NCBI RefSeq assembly: GCF_001402915.1
Contig: NZ_CP012945.1
Location: 806,001 to 870,000, forward strand
Source: Devosia sp. A16
GTDB lineage: Bacteria > Pseudomonadota > Alphaproteobacteria > Rhizobiales > Devosiaceae
DNA: 64,000 nt
Direction of reading: 5' to 3'
A program made the translations under genes and the position numbers. How positions within the stretch are numbered: the stretch's first letter is position 1; each line of letters starts with the position of its first letter. Positions 41,343-50,185 of the stretch are shown here, one piece after another. The notes under the pieces are model-generated. The model searched no databases, was not told the DNA's origin, and saw only the letters and a list, made by a program, of their open reading frames with translations.

Positions 41343-42167
41343 TCACCGCCCGCCGAACGCTCCCGTGGTCAGCCCCGCGATGAACGCGCGGTTGCCGAAC
41401 ACGAACACCAACAGCACCGGCACGATGGCGATGACGCTGCCGGTCATCAGCAGCGGCCAATCGGTATTGTACTGGCCCTGCAGCGTCGCCAGCGCCACGA
41501 TCGCCACCTGCATGTCGGGCTTGGTGGTGGTGATCAGCGGCCAGAGGAAATTGTTCCACTGCGCGACGAAGGTGAAGATGGCGAGCGCCCCGAGCGCAGG
41601 CTTGGCCAGCGGCAGGACGATGGTGAGGTAGATCTGGGCATGCGAAGCGCCGTCGATCCGCGCCGCTTCCATCAGCTCCGCCGGGATCGACTTCAGGTAC
41701 TGGCGCAACAGGAACGTGCCGAAGCTCGAGAACGCATAGGGCAGGATCAGCCCCTGGTAGGTATCGATCCAGCCCAGCGTCTTGATCATGATGAAATTGG
41801 GGATCAGCGTCACCTGCGAGGGCACCATCAGCGCCGCGAGGTAGATGAGGAACAGCGCTTCGCGGCCGCGGAACCGCAGGCAGGCGAAGGCATAGGCAGC
41901 CATCGAGCAGGTGATGAGCTGCAGCAGCGTCACCAGCACCGAAACCACGAGGCTGTTGGCCATGGCCCGCCCGAACGGGATGGTGGTGAAGATGCGCCGG
42001 TAATTGTCCACCTGCGGGTCGGCGGTGAACAAGGTCGGCGGGAACTGGAACACCTCGGCCGCCGGCTTGAACGAGGTGGCGATCATCCAGACGAACGGCC
42101 CGCTCATCAGCAGCGCGCCGATCAGCAACACCACGAACAGCACCCAGTCGGTGACGCTCTTACCCAT
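41343..42167 (-). CDS. Carbohydrate ABC transporter permease (MalG type)
   Basis: A 274-residue permease with six spans. The EAA loop reads MEAARIDGASHAQIYLTIVL, followed by PLAKPALGALAIFTFVAQWN, standard for the MalG half of CUT1 importers. Its start overlaps the preceding permease by eight bases. The last gene of a minus-strand sugar operon that begins at 47610. Confidence 0.9.
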   Translation of the reverse strand: MGKSVTDWVLFVVLLIGALLMSGPFVWMIATSFKPAAEVFQFPPTLFTADPQVDNYRRIFTTIPFGRAMANSLVVSVLVTLLQLITCSMAAYAFACLRFRGREALFLIYLAALMVPSQVTLIPNFIMIKTLGWIDTYQGLILPYAFSSFGTFLLRQYLKSIPAELMEAARIDGASHAQIYLTIVLPLAKPALGALAIFTFVAQWNNFLWPLITTTKPDMQVAIVALATLQGQYNTDWPLLMTGSVIAIVPVLLVFVFGNRAFIAGLTTGAFGGR

Positions 42168-43062
42168 AATGCACCCAGCGGCGCTGCAGCTTGTACTGCA
42201 CCAGCGTGAAGGCCAGCACGATCAGGAACAGCACCATCGCCGCGGCGCTGGCGTATCCCATCTGATAGAACTGAAAGCCGTTCTGGTAGATGTAGTAGAC
42301 CAGCGTGTTGGTGGCGTTGGCGGGGCCCGCCTTGGTCATCACCAGCACCAGTTCGAACACCTGGAAGCTGCCGATGATCGAGATCACCAGGACGAAGAAG
42401 GTGGTGGGCGAGAGCAGCGGCAGCGTGATGTGCCAGAACCGGTCCCAGCCGGTGGCGCCGTCGAGCGCGGCGGCGTCATGCACATCCTTGCCGATGTTCT
42501 GCAGGCCCGCGAGGAACAGCACCATCGCGTAGCCGAGGTTTTGCCAGATCGAGACGATGATGATGGCCGGCATGGCCCAGCGGGTCGAGCCCATCCATTT
42601 GGGCAGGTCGGTGACCCCGACGAGGCTCAGCCCGGCATTGATCAGCCCGAAATTGGAGTTGAACAGCCAGGCCCAGACCAGGGCCGCGGCAATGGTGCTG
42701 GTGACCACCGGCAGGAAATAGACCACGCGGAAGAAGGTCTGCCCCTTGAGGCCGCGGTTCAGCGCCAGCGCGCAGGCCAGCGCCAGGGCGATCTGCACCG
42801 GCACCGAGACGAGGACGAAATAGCCGGTATTGCCCAGCACCTTGGCGAAGATCTCGTCATGCGCCAGCGCAATGTAGTTGCCCAGGCCCACCCAGGTCAC
42901 CTCGTTGAAGAGGTTCCACTGGGTGAACGAGATGAAGAAGGCCGAGATCACCGGAATGGCGGTGAAGATGGCGAACAGCACCAGGCTCGGCGCGAGGAAC
43001 AGCCAGGCGGCCCGCTCCTCGGCGCGCGCGACCTTGGTCAGCTGCGGCCGCCTTCGAGCCAC
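42160..43062 (-). CDS. Carbohydrate ABC transporter permease (MalF type)
   Basis: A 300-residue permease. The EAA loop is DAAALDGATGWDRFWHITLP, then LLSPTTFFVLVISIIGSFQV; LVMTKAGPANATNTLVYYIY is a regular feature of MalF-type partners. Six spans are expected. It overlaps the amidohydrolase gene by one base and the MalG-type gene by eight. It forms the heterodimeric channel with the latter. Confidence 0.9.
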   Translation of the reverse strand: MARRRPQLTKVARAEERAAWLFLAPSLVLFAIFTAIPVISAFFISFTQWNLFNEVTWVGLGNYIALAHDEIFAKVLGNTGYFVLVSVPVQIALALACALALNRGLKGQTFFRVVYFLPVVTSTIAAALVWAWLFNSNFGLINAGLSLVGVTDLPKWMGSTRWAMPAIIIVSIWQNLGYAMVLFLAGLQNIGKDVHDAAALDGATGWDRFWHITLPLLSPTTFFVLVISIIGSFQVFELVLVMTKAGPANATNTLVYYIYQNGFQFYQMGYASAAAMVLFLIVLAFTLVQYKLQRRWVHYG

Positions 43063-43937
43063 TATTTGTCGATCCCGTAGATATAGGCGGCGTTGCGATA
43101 GAAGATCCGGTCCTTGTCGTCGGCGCTCAGCCCCATGGTGTCGAAGGCCGCCTTCCAGCGCTCGATGTCGCCCTTCACCCGGCGCAGGTCCGAATCCGAA
43201 CCGTAGACGAGCTTGCGCGGCGAGATTTCCTTGCCGATATAGCCGCCTTCGACGATGTGGTTATGCACCACGTCGCCGCCGCTGATGTCGAAATAGAGCC
43301 GCGGCCGCCAGCGCGCCACGGCGCTGGCGGTGCGGTAATCCGGCCAGCCCAGATGCGCCCCGATGATGAACAGTTCGGGGAAATAGAAGGCGATGGTGTC
43401 GAGATAGATCGGCTGCATGCGGGCGCTGGAATAGCCGTAGCGCTCGCGCTTCATGCCGCGCGACAGCCGGGTGACCAGCGCCTCCTCGTCGGCGCCTTCC
43501 GGGATGGCCTTCCAGGCATCCTCCTTGCCGCCTTCGAGATAGTCGACCGGGCCGCCCAGGATGCCGGTATGGAACAGGATGCGCAGCCCCCGCGCCTGCG
43601 CCGCCTCGTAGAACGGGTAATAGGCCGGGTCGTCATAGTTGCGCGACACACCCGAGATCTTGATGCCGTGAAATCCCCGCTGGTAGAAATCCTCGACCAG
43701 CGTCACCGGATCCTTGTCGAGTTCGAGCCGGCCGAGCGCGACGATCAGGTCGGGCCGCCGCTCAAGCGCGCCGGCCAGCGCGTCATTGCCGCGGCCGGGA
43801 TTGGCGAGCAGCGCAACCTTCTCGATCCCCGCTTCCTCGCAGGTATCGGACAGCGCCTCGAGAAAGCCGATCTCGGCGCCGCGCGAGAACAGCTTGTCCC
43901 AGAAGCCGTAGTGAACGTGTGCATCGAAGACGCGCAT
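43062..43937 (-). CDS. Amidohydrolase family protein (amidohydrolase 2-like)
   Basis: A 291-residue TIM-barrel hydrolase with HVH (7-9) at the first strand, LFHTG (His117) and IIGAHLGWPDYR carrying another metal ligand, and YGSDSDLRRV near the end with the usual catalytic Asp. These mark the amidohydrolase 2 family, which includes decarboxylases and lactonases. Placed within a sugar uptake operon, it may open a lactone or handle an aromatic aglycone; the substrate is not known. Confidence 0.75.
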   Translation of the reverse strand: MRVFDAHVHYGFWDKLFSRGAEIGFLEALSDTCEEAGIEKVALLANPGRGNDALAGALERRPDLIVALGRLELDKDPVTLVEDFYQRGFHGIKISGVSRNYDDPAYYPFYEAAQARGLRILFHTGILGGPVDYLEGGKEDAWKAIPEGADEEALVTRLSRGMKRERYGYSSARMQPIYLDTIAFYFPELFIIGAHLGWPDYRTASAVARWRPRLYFDISGGDVVHNHIVEGGYIGKEISPRKLVYGSDSDLRRVKGDIERWKAAFDTMGLSADDKDRIFYRNAAYIYGIDK

Positions 43938-44015
43938 GGGTCAGATCCAGTTTGCTTTTGAGAAGAGGCCGGGGCGCCTAATCGCGTCCCGGCCGGCAGA
44001 GTGGCCTGCCATGTG

Positions 44016-45248
44016 CTACTTGGCGAGTTCGGCGTTGACCTTGTCCTTGATGGCGCCCAGCGCGTCGGCCGCCGTGCTTTCGCCGTTCCACACCAGGTCC
44101 AGCGCCGGCTGGATATAGAGGTTGGAGAGATCGACGAAGCGCGGGAACTGCGGGAACTGCTCGCCCACCTCGGCTTCCCTGAGGAACACGTCGCCGAACG
44201 GCGCCTTGAACGCGGCCCGCACCGTCTCGTTGCCGGTCATCGCCGGCACCGCCGCCGCCTTGGCGCTGGCAAAGATCGACTGGCCCTCGGGCCCGGCGAG
44301 GTACTGGAGGAACGCCCAGGCAGCCTCAGGGTTCTTGCTGTTGGCGTTGATGGCGAAGCCGGCGCCACCGGTACGGTTGGAATGGATGCCGGTCGGCCCG
44401 GCCGGCAGGTTCGCCACCGCCCACTTGAACGGCACTTCGGCAAAGGTGCCGAGCCGCGAGGGGTTGGTGATCACCATCGCCGCCTGCCCGCTACTGAACA
44501 GCTGCGCGGTGCCACCGGCCTGTTCGGCCTCGAGGAAGTTCGGCATGACCTTATCCTTGTTGATCAGGTCGCCGATATACTGGATGGCCTCCACCGCCGC
44601 CGGCTCCGCCAACAGGAACGTCGTCGGCTTCAGCGGATCGTCAAACACCTTGCCGCCGTTCTGCTGTACCCAGGTCGCCCAGTCGTTGGACTCGAGCGCC
44701 AGGCCATAGCGGGTGATGCGGCCCCCCTCGGTGGTGGTCAGCTTGATCGCTGCATCGCGCAGATCCGCCCATTTCCAGTCGGCGTTCGGATAGGCGACGC
44801 CGGCGGCGTCGAAGGCGTCGGAATTGTAGTAGAGCGCGCTCGGCGCGCTGTCGCGCGGGATCGAATAGAGCTTGCCCTCGTAGCTGTGGGTGAGGAGCGA
44901 ACTCGGCACATACTGATCGATCGGGAAGTTGCTTTGTTTGATCAGGTCGTCGAGCGGCGCCAGCGCACCACGAGCGGCATAGCTCGGCACATTGGTGATG
45001 AAGAACACGTCCGGGCCGGCGCCGGCGGCGAGCTGGGCGTCGAGCCGGGTGAAATAGCCCGACCAGGGCGCGTGCTGGATCTCGATCTTCACATCGGGAT
45101 GCGCCGCCTGGTACTTCGAAACGATTTCCTCGAAGGGTGGCAGTTCCGGCGGGTCGCCCCAATATCCGAAAGTAATCGTCGACTGTGCGAGCGCAGGAGA
45201 AACCAACCCTAAAGCAGCGACGGCGTAGGCAAGCCACTTCTTAGCCAT
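44016..45248 (-). CDS. Carbohydrate ABC transporter substrate-binding protein
   Basis: A 410-residue family 1 binding protein with a signal peptide to about residue 21 (ALA before Q). TITFGYWGDPPELPPFEEIV and HPDVKIEIQHAPWSGYFTRL are the usual first-lobe stretches; AAGAGPDVFFITNVPSYAAR is the conserved domain-1 strand. The ATG at 45248 follows AAGGGAG; a longer start at 45302 lacks a ribosome site. It is separated by 77 bases from the upstream kinase gene and may have its own promoter there. Confidence 0.9.
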   Translation of the reverse strand: MAKKWLAYAVAALGLVSPALAQSTITFGYWGDPPELPPFEEIVSKYQAAHPDVKIEIQHAPWSGYFTRLDAQLAAGAGPDVFFITNVPSYAARGALAPLDDLIKQSNFPIDQYVPSSLLTHSYEGKLYSIPRDSAPSALYYNSDAFDAAGVAYPNADWKWADLRDAAIKLTTTEGGRITRYGLALESNDWATWVQQNGGKVFDDPLKPTTFLLAEPAAVEAIQYIGDLINKDKVMPNFLEAEQAGGTAQLFSSGQAAMVITNPSRLGTFAEVPFKWAVANLPAGPTGIHSNRTGGAGFAINANSKNPEAAWAFLQYLAGPEGQSIFASAKAAAVPAMTGNETVRAAFKAPFGDVFLREAEVGEQFPQFPRFVDLSNLYIQPALDLVWNGESTAADALGAIKDKVNAELAK

Positions 45249-45325
45249 GACGGACTCCCTTGTCTGTGGTCTGTGCTTATTCTCTACAAATCCTATAGAC
45301 AATCACTACTAAGATAGTGCCGAGC

Positions 45326-46258
45326 TTACGAGGCTGTTTCGAGAAACATCTTTCCCCTGCCCTGCTCCCCGGCGAATTTTTTGAGCGCGCTCAGCGTCGG
45401 CGCCGCCAATGCGCCGTAGTCGGTGACCGACAGCGAGCCGGCGAGCACGCCGAGCTCCGCTGCCTCCTCGGTGCACCGCCCCGAGCAGAGCCCATAGAGG
45501 AACCCGCCGTTGAAGGTATCGCCGGCCCCGGTGGTGTCCTTGACCGGCACCTGAGGCGCCGCAACCTTGATCCAGCGGCCGCAGTCTGCGACCAGCGCCC
45601 CGGCGGCACCGCGCTTGATGGCGACGATCGGCACCAGCTCGGACAGCTGTGCCGCGGCCTTTTTGGGATGCTGCATGCCGGTAAGCGCCATCGCCTCGTC
45701 CTCGTTGGGCGAAAACACGTCGAGCAGGCTCAGGAACTCGCGCACCCCGGGCGTCTCGAGGGTGAAGTCGCCGCCGCGGCAATCGGCAAACAGCTTGGCG
45801 CCGCCGGCCCTCGCCTCGCGCATGAAGGCCAGCCATTCCGGCTCGAAGCGGAAGGTCTGCAGCAGCCAGGTCGGTCTGACCCGCGCGAGCGTGCCGGCCG
45901 GCGGCGGCACGATGGCGCCGTCCCCATAGGTGAGGAAACCCCGGTCGCCACCGCTCGAAAACACCGAGGTGACGCGGCGCAGCGGCGTGTCGAGCCTGTT
46001 GAACAGCATCGGGCTCAATCCGTCGCGCGCTGCCTGTTCGAGCACCAGGCCGCTGAACAGGTCGGAACCGAAATCTGCCGCCCAGTGGGTATCGAGCCCC
46101 AGCCGGGTGAGCGCCAGGGCGATGTTGTAGGTGCCGCCGGGCAGCACCGCGAGGTCGCGCGCCACCAGTTCGGCCCCGAGCCTGGGCGGGCCCGGCAGAT
46201 CGGCAAAGATCAGGTCGCAGTAATATTCGCCGGTGAGCAGCACGTCGCAGGAACGCAT
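45326..46258 (-). CDS. PfkB family carbohydrate kinase
   Basis: A 310-residue sugar kinase. LPGGTYNIALALTRLGLDTH is the first PfkB signature, and VKDTTGAGDTFNGGFLYGL the second, containing the catalytic Asp and the anion hole. It phosphorylates a sugar or nucleoside with ATP in the cytoplasm. The ATG at 46258 overlaps the stop of the GH4 gene (TGATG). Coupling to a GH4 enzyme suggests that it phosphorylates the imported glycoside or a product sugar. Confidence 0.85.
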   Translation of the reverse strand: MRSCDVLLTGEYYCDLIFADLPGPPRLGAELVARDLAVLPGGTYNIALALTRLGLDTHWAADFGSDLFSGLVLEQAARDGLSPMLFNRLDTPLRRVTSVFSSGGDRGFLTYGDGAIVPPPAGTLARVRPTWLLQTFRFEPEWLAFMREARAGGAKLFADCRGGDFTLETPGVREFLSLLDVFSPNEDEAMALTGMQHPKKAAAQLSELVPIVAIKRGAAGALVADCGRWIKVAAPQVPVKDTTGAGDTFNGGFLYGLCSGRCTEEAAELGVLAGSLSVTDYGALAAPTLSALKKFAGEQGRGKMFLETAS

Positions 46259-47610
46259 CACGACCACTTCCCGACATGGCCGGCATGAGCAGCGAGAAAC
46301 TTGTCGACCAGCGGCTCGGCCCGCGAATAGGAGAGCACCAGCGGGTGCGCCACCAGCGCTTCCACTGCCAGGGCCCGGCTCCGCTCGGCCACCGCCTCGA
46401 CCGTCAGGCGTTCGTAGTGCTTCACCGAGTTGACCAGGTACGCCTGCGCATCGGGCATGGCGCCGATCGGCTGCGGCCGGATGCCGTGATGGTCGACCAC
46501 ACAGCTGACCTCGACCACGTCGCTGTCGCGCAGGCCGGCGATGGCGCCCGCATTGGGCACGTTCAGCCCGGTGCGGATCGGCGTGCCGCCCTGCAGCGCC
46601 TCGATCAGGTCGAGCGCCACCCCGGCATAGCCTTCGCCGTCATGCGTATCGGCTTTGGCCGCCACCGGCTCGGCATCGTCATGCGTATGCTGCATGTAGC
46701 TCGCACTGCGCTCGCGCTCATAGGCGAAATAGATATCGAGCGCCTGTGCGGGGTCGGCTAGCAGCTCGGCTTGGCGCAAGCGTGGCAAGAGCTTCTGGTT
46801 GAGGGCGCGGATCTCCTCGCCGCGGGTCGGCCCGGCCGCGCCCGCCGCCACCGCCTCGTCGGCATAGTAGTAGTAATAGAGATACTCGTTGAGCCACATG
46901 CCGTGCCGGCGCACCACATGCGGCGCGAACACCCGCTGCACCGTGCCGGCGAGGAAATGGTCGTCGGCCAGCGCATCGGGCAGCACATCGCGCCCCGCCA
47001 CTTCGGCGCGACGGGTGAACGACAGGTGATTGAGCCCGAATACCTCGGCCCGCACCGCCCGCTCGGGCAGCCGCAGCCACTTGGCGATGGCGCTCTGCGC
47101 GCCATTGGCGCTGTCGCAGATGCCGACGCTGCGCGTGTAGCCGGCGTCGCGCAGCGCCTGGGTGACCAGCCCCGCCGGGTTGGTGAAATTGAACAGCCAG
47201 GCGTCGGGGCTGACCCGACGCAGCGTTTCGGCATAGGCAAGGATGGTCGGGATGCTGCGCAGCGCCATGGCGAAACCGGCAGCCCCGGTGGTCTCCTGCC
47301 CCAGCACCCCATGCGACAGCGCAATGCGCTCGTCGGCGATACGCCCATCGATGCCGCCGGGGCGCACCGTGGTCACCACATAGCTGGCGCCGGCAAAGGC
47401 GGTTTCGGCATCGGTGGTGGTGGAAATCTCCACCGCGCCGCCGGCGCGCCGGGCCAGCTCGGTGGCGAGCGCGCCGATCAGCTCGAGCTGCGCCGCATCG
47501 ACGTCCATCAGGCAGATCTCAGTGAGCCCGGTCCGAGCGGCGCGGCGCAGCGCCTGGTCGACGAATAGCGGGGCCCGCAGCCCTCCCCCTCCGACAACGA
47601 CCAGCTTCAC
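46258..47610 (-). CDS. GH4 family glycosidase (6-phospho-beta-glucosidase-like)
   Basis: A 450-residue NAD- and metal-dependent glycosidase. VVGGGGLRAPLFVDQAL is the NAD loop; LFNFTNPAGLVTQAL is the family core; SVGICDSANG and FGLNHLSF supply the Cys and His metal ligands. The usual C-N-x-P after the cysteine is replaced by C-D-S-A-N-G. HMWLNEYLYYYYYAD-like aromatic clustering is seen near 240. GH4 enzymes cleave by an oxidation-elimination route, often on 6-phospho-glycosides. It leads the operon. Confidence 0.85.
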   Translation of the reverse strand: MKLVVVGGGGLRAPLFVDQALRRAARTGLTEICLMDVDAAQLELIGALATELARRAGGAVEISTTTDAETAFAGASYVVTTVRPGGIDGRIADERIALSHGVLGQETTGAAGFAMALRSIPTILAYAETLRRVSPDAWLFNFTNPAGLVTQALRDAGYTRSVGICDSANGAQSAIAKWLRLPERAVRAEVFGLNHLSFTRRAEVAGRDVLPDALADDHFLAGTVQRVFAPHVVRRHGMWLNEYLYYYYYADEAVAAGAAGPTRGEEIRALNQKLLPRLRQAELLADPAQALDIYFAYERERSASYMQHTHDDAEPVAAKADTHDGEGYAGVALDLIEALQGGTPIRTGLNVPNAGAIAGLRDSDVVEVSCVVDHHGIRPQPIGAMPDAQAYLVNSVKHYERLTVEAVAERSRALAVEALVAHPLVLSYSRAEPLVDKFLAAHAGHVGKWS

Positions 47611-47637
47611 CCGGCGCCCCCTTCATTCCCACAACTG

Positions 47638-47665
47638 ATCATATCCAGTCATAACAGGTAGGCAA
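47638..47665 (-). promoter_or_regulatory. Sigma-70-like promoter for the GH4-led sugar operon
   Basis: On the minus strand TTGCCT (47665-47660) and TATGAT (47643-47638) are 16 bases apart, 28 bases before the GH4 start. It lies in the intergenic region shared with the divergent GntR gene, whose product may act here. No clear palindromic operator was identified. Confidence 0.4.
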
Positions 47666-47745
47666 GATGGAATCGTGCGGCTAAGTTTGATCGGCGGGCG
47701 CGGCGCCCGCTTCCAAAGCGCAATCAGTTCGGTTACCCCAAAGCC

Positions 47746-48507
47746 ATGGCCAACGGCGTGACGCGCGACGATCCCCTACCGCTCTACAAGCAGGTCAAGG
47801 AACGCCTGCTGCGGGCGCTCGACGACGGCACCATTCCGCCCCGCGCCAAGCTCGCTTCGGAACGCGAACTGGTGGAGCTCTACGGCGTCAGCCGCATCAC
47901 CATTCGCCAGGCCATGACCGAGCTGGTGCTCGAAGGGCACCTGCGCAGCCACCCCGGCAAGGGATTCTATCCCACCGGCCGCCCCAAGGGCGTCTATGAG
48001 CTCGAACTGCTGCGCAGCTTCACCGCCACCGCCGTGGCGCATGGCCGCCGGCCGGGCAGCCGGCTGTTGACCGCCGCCGAGCTCGAGCCGCCCGACGACG
48101 TGGCGCGGGCGCTGCAGCTCGGCCCGGGCGCCTTGGTGATCTCGCTCCGCCGCCTGCGCCTCATCGACGACCAGCCGGTCGCCATCGCGCATGACTGGAT
48201 GCCCGCCGCGATCGTCCCCGGCATTCTCGAACTCGACTGGACCGCGGCGAACAGCTCGCTCTATGCCGAGCTCGCCGGGCGCTATGGCCTCAAGCCGCAG
48301 CGCGGCCACACCATCCTCTCGGCCCGGCTGGCCGACGACGAGGGAAGTCGCCTCCTTGAGCTGCCGCCCCCGGCGGCGGTGCTGGGGGTCGAGCAGATGG
48401 CCTTCGACGGCGACGAGCGCCCGCTCAACCTCACCCGCTCCACCCACCACCCCACCCGCTACCCGCTGCGCCTCGACCAGGATTCGCGCACCAGCCGCGC
48501 GCGATAG
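47746..48507 (+). CDS. GntR family transcriptional regulator (HutC/UTRA type)
   Basis: A 253-residue regulator. DPLPLYKQVKERLLRALDDG, then LASERELVELYGVSRITIRQ and MTELVLEGHLRSHPGKGFY are the GntR winged helix (about 5-75). The remainder is a UTRA ligand domain with DDQPVAIAHDWMPAAIVPGI and EQMAFDGDERPLNLTR. UTRA regulators respond to sugar phosphates or related small molecules. Divergent placement points to control of the GH4-led operon. Confidence 0.88.
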   Translation: MANGVTRDDPLPLYKQVKERLLRALDDGTIPPRAKLASERELVELYGVSRITIRQAMTELVLEGHLRSHPGKGFYPTGRPKGVYELELLRSFTATAVAHGRRPGSRLLTAAELEPPDDVARALQLGPGALVISLRRLRLIDDQPVAIAHDWMPAAIVPGILELDWTAANSSLYAELAGRYGLKPQRGHTILSARLADDEGSRLLELPPPAAVLGVEQMAFDGDERPLNLTRSTHHPTRYPLRLDQDSRTSRAR

Positions 48508-48529
48508 ATTTCACCGGCGTCTCTTTGAT

Positions 48530-48615
48530 CCTCCCCGCCACGCGGGGGGCCAGACTGTCACCCCTCCATCCGGCTCGGACATGAGGGGTACGCTCCCCCT
48601 CGCGGGAAGAGGACA
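48530..48615. repeat. GC-rich inverted repeat between operons (family-B-like)
   Basis: CCTCCCCGCCACGCGGGG at the left, CACCCCTCCATCCGG in the middle and ACATGAGGGGTACG with CTCGCGGGAAGAGG at the right make a nested inverted arrangement like the family B repeats. It separates the GntR gene from the convergent TIM-barrel-like gene and may act as a two-way terminator. Confidence 0.45.
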
Positions 48616-48647
48616 GGGGTGGGGGCAGCCCGCACCGGCGGCAGCGG

Positions 48648-49325
48648 TCAGTTGAGCCGCCCCGCCGCCTCGACGATCGGCGCCACCGCGCGTCGCATGC
48701 CCTCCGGCTCCAGCCCCGTCACCACCACGCCCAGCAGCACCGCGCCGATGCCGGCCGCCTTGAGGCCGGCCATATCGGCGGCGGTGAAGCGCTTCTGGCT
48801 CGGGGCGATCACCGGCCGGCCCGACTGCGCGGCGATCTCGGCGAACCGGGCGAGGTCGGCGTCGTTCAGCGGCTGGCCGTATTCGGCAAAGCGCCCGATC
48901 GAGGCCTCGACCATGGCGCCGGGAATGGCGCGGATCGCCGCGATATCGGCCGCCCCACTCTCGCTGTCGAGCGCCAGGATCGGCTTCAGCCGCGATTGCA
49001 GCAGGTGCGGCTGCACATGCTTCAGATAGATGTTCCAGCCCTCGACGCCGTAATCGGCCAACGCCTGGAGTTCATCGAGGCTCGGCTGCGTTTCCTGCCC
49101 GCTCATGACCAACATGGGCTTGCCCAGCTTCGCCAGCGCTTCGATGAAGCCCCGCTCCTCGGCAAAGCTGCCGAAGGTGGTGCCGCTCGCCCGGTGATAG
49201 GCGTTGAGATGGAACTTCAGCCCGAACGCCCCGGCATCCACCGCCGCTTTCGCCAGCTCGAGATAATGCCGCCCCAGCGACACCAGCACCGGCAGCTCTC
49301 CGGCGCGCATTGCAGCTTCGATCAT
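48648..49325 (-). CDS. Probable TIM-barrel protein of a sugar operon
   Basis: A 225-residue protein with alternating strands and helices: LPVLVSLGRHYLELAKAAVD, FGLKFHLNAYHRASG, KPMLVMSGQETQPSLDELQA, RPVIAPSQKRFTAADMAGLK, and IGAVLLGVVVTG near the end. The order suits a (beta-alpha)8 barrel such as an aldolase, epimerase or phosphate-binding barrel. No named family is certain. Two bases separate it from the preceding permease gene, so it is co-transcribed and probably handles the imported sugar. Confidence 0.6.
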   Translation of the reverse strand: MIEAAMRAGELPVLVSLGRHYLELAKAAVDAGAFGLKFHLNAYHRASGTTFGSFAEERGFIEALAKLGKPMLVMSGQETQPSLDELQALADYGVEGWNIYLKHVQPHLLQSRLKPILALDSESGAADIAAIRAIPGAMVEASIGRFAEYGQPLNDADLARFAEIAAQSGRPVIAPSQKRFTAADMAGLKAAGIGAVLLGVVVTGLEPEGMRRAVAPIVEAAGRLN

Positions 49326-49327
49326 GG

Positions 49328-50185
49328 TCAGCCCTTCAAGCCCGTGTGAGCCAAACCCTCGATGAACTGGCGCTGGGCGAAGATGAACACCACCAGCACC
49401 GGCAGCGCCGTCAGCGTCGCGGCGGCGAGCTGGGTGTTCCACATCGGCCCCTGGTAGACGTCCACATACTGGGTCAGCGCCTGCGGCAGGGTGAAATTGG
49501 CGGGCGTGGTGAGAAACACGATGGGCTCGAGATAGAGGTTCCACGAGTGGAGGAAGGTGAAGATGGCGACCGCTGCCAGCGCCGGCTTCGCCAAGGGCAG
49601 CGCGATCTGCCAGAAGATGCCGAAGCGACTGAGCCCATCGACCTTCGCTGCCTCCTCGAGTTCCACCGGCAAGGCGATGAAGAACTGCCGCATCACGAAG
49701 GTGGCGAAGACGCTCGGCGCGCCGAAGATCGGCACCAGGATCAGCGGCCAGTGGGTGTTCACCAGCCCCCATTTGAGGAACATCTGGAACAGCGGGACGA
49801 TGGTGACTTCCGAAGGGATCAGCAGCCCGAGCAGCACCACCATGAAGATGAGGTTGGCGCCGGGAAACTTGATCCGCGCAAAGGCGTAGCCGGCCAGCGA
49901 CGACACCGCCATGGTGCCCACCGTGACGATCGCCGCGATGTAGCACGAGTTCCAGTATTGCTGCGCGAAAGGCTGCAGCTTGAACACCTCCGCGTAGGTC
50001 GACCAGTCGAAGCGCGACGGGATCAGCTCGGGCGGAAAGGCGAAGATGTCCGAGATCGGCTTCACCGAACTCGTCACCATCCACCAGGTCGGAAACACGA
50101 ACGGGATGGCGAGGACGCAGAGGAGGCCATAGAGCGCGACGCGGGCGCGCGGCGACAGCTCGCTGCGGGGGGTCTCAGTTCTCAT
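49328..50185 (-). CDS. Carbohydrate ABC transporter permease (MalG type), second operon
   Basis: A 285-residue permease with EAA loop EEAAKVDGLSRFGIFWQIAL followed by PLAKPALAAVAIFTFLHSWN. The N-terminal TWWMVTSSVKPISDIFAFPP is the usual first periplasmic loop in the MalG half. The start lies inside the end of the partner gene (11-base overlap). Confidence 0.9.
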   Translation of the reverse strand: MRTETPRSELSPRARVALYGLLCVLAIPFVFPTWWMVTSSVKPISDIFAFPPELIPSRFDWSTYAEVFKLQPFAQQYWNSCYIAAIVTVGTMAVSSLAGYAFARIKFPGANLIFMVVLLGLLIPSEVTIVPLFQMFLKWGLVNTHWPLILVPIFGAPSVFATFVMRQFFIALPVELEEAAKVDGLSRFGIFWQIALPLAKPALAAVAIFTFLHSWNLYLEPIVFLTTPANFTLPQALTQYVDVYQGPMWNTQLAAATLTALPVLVVFIFAQRQFIEGLAHTGLKG

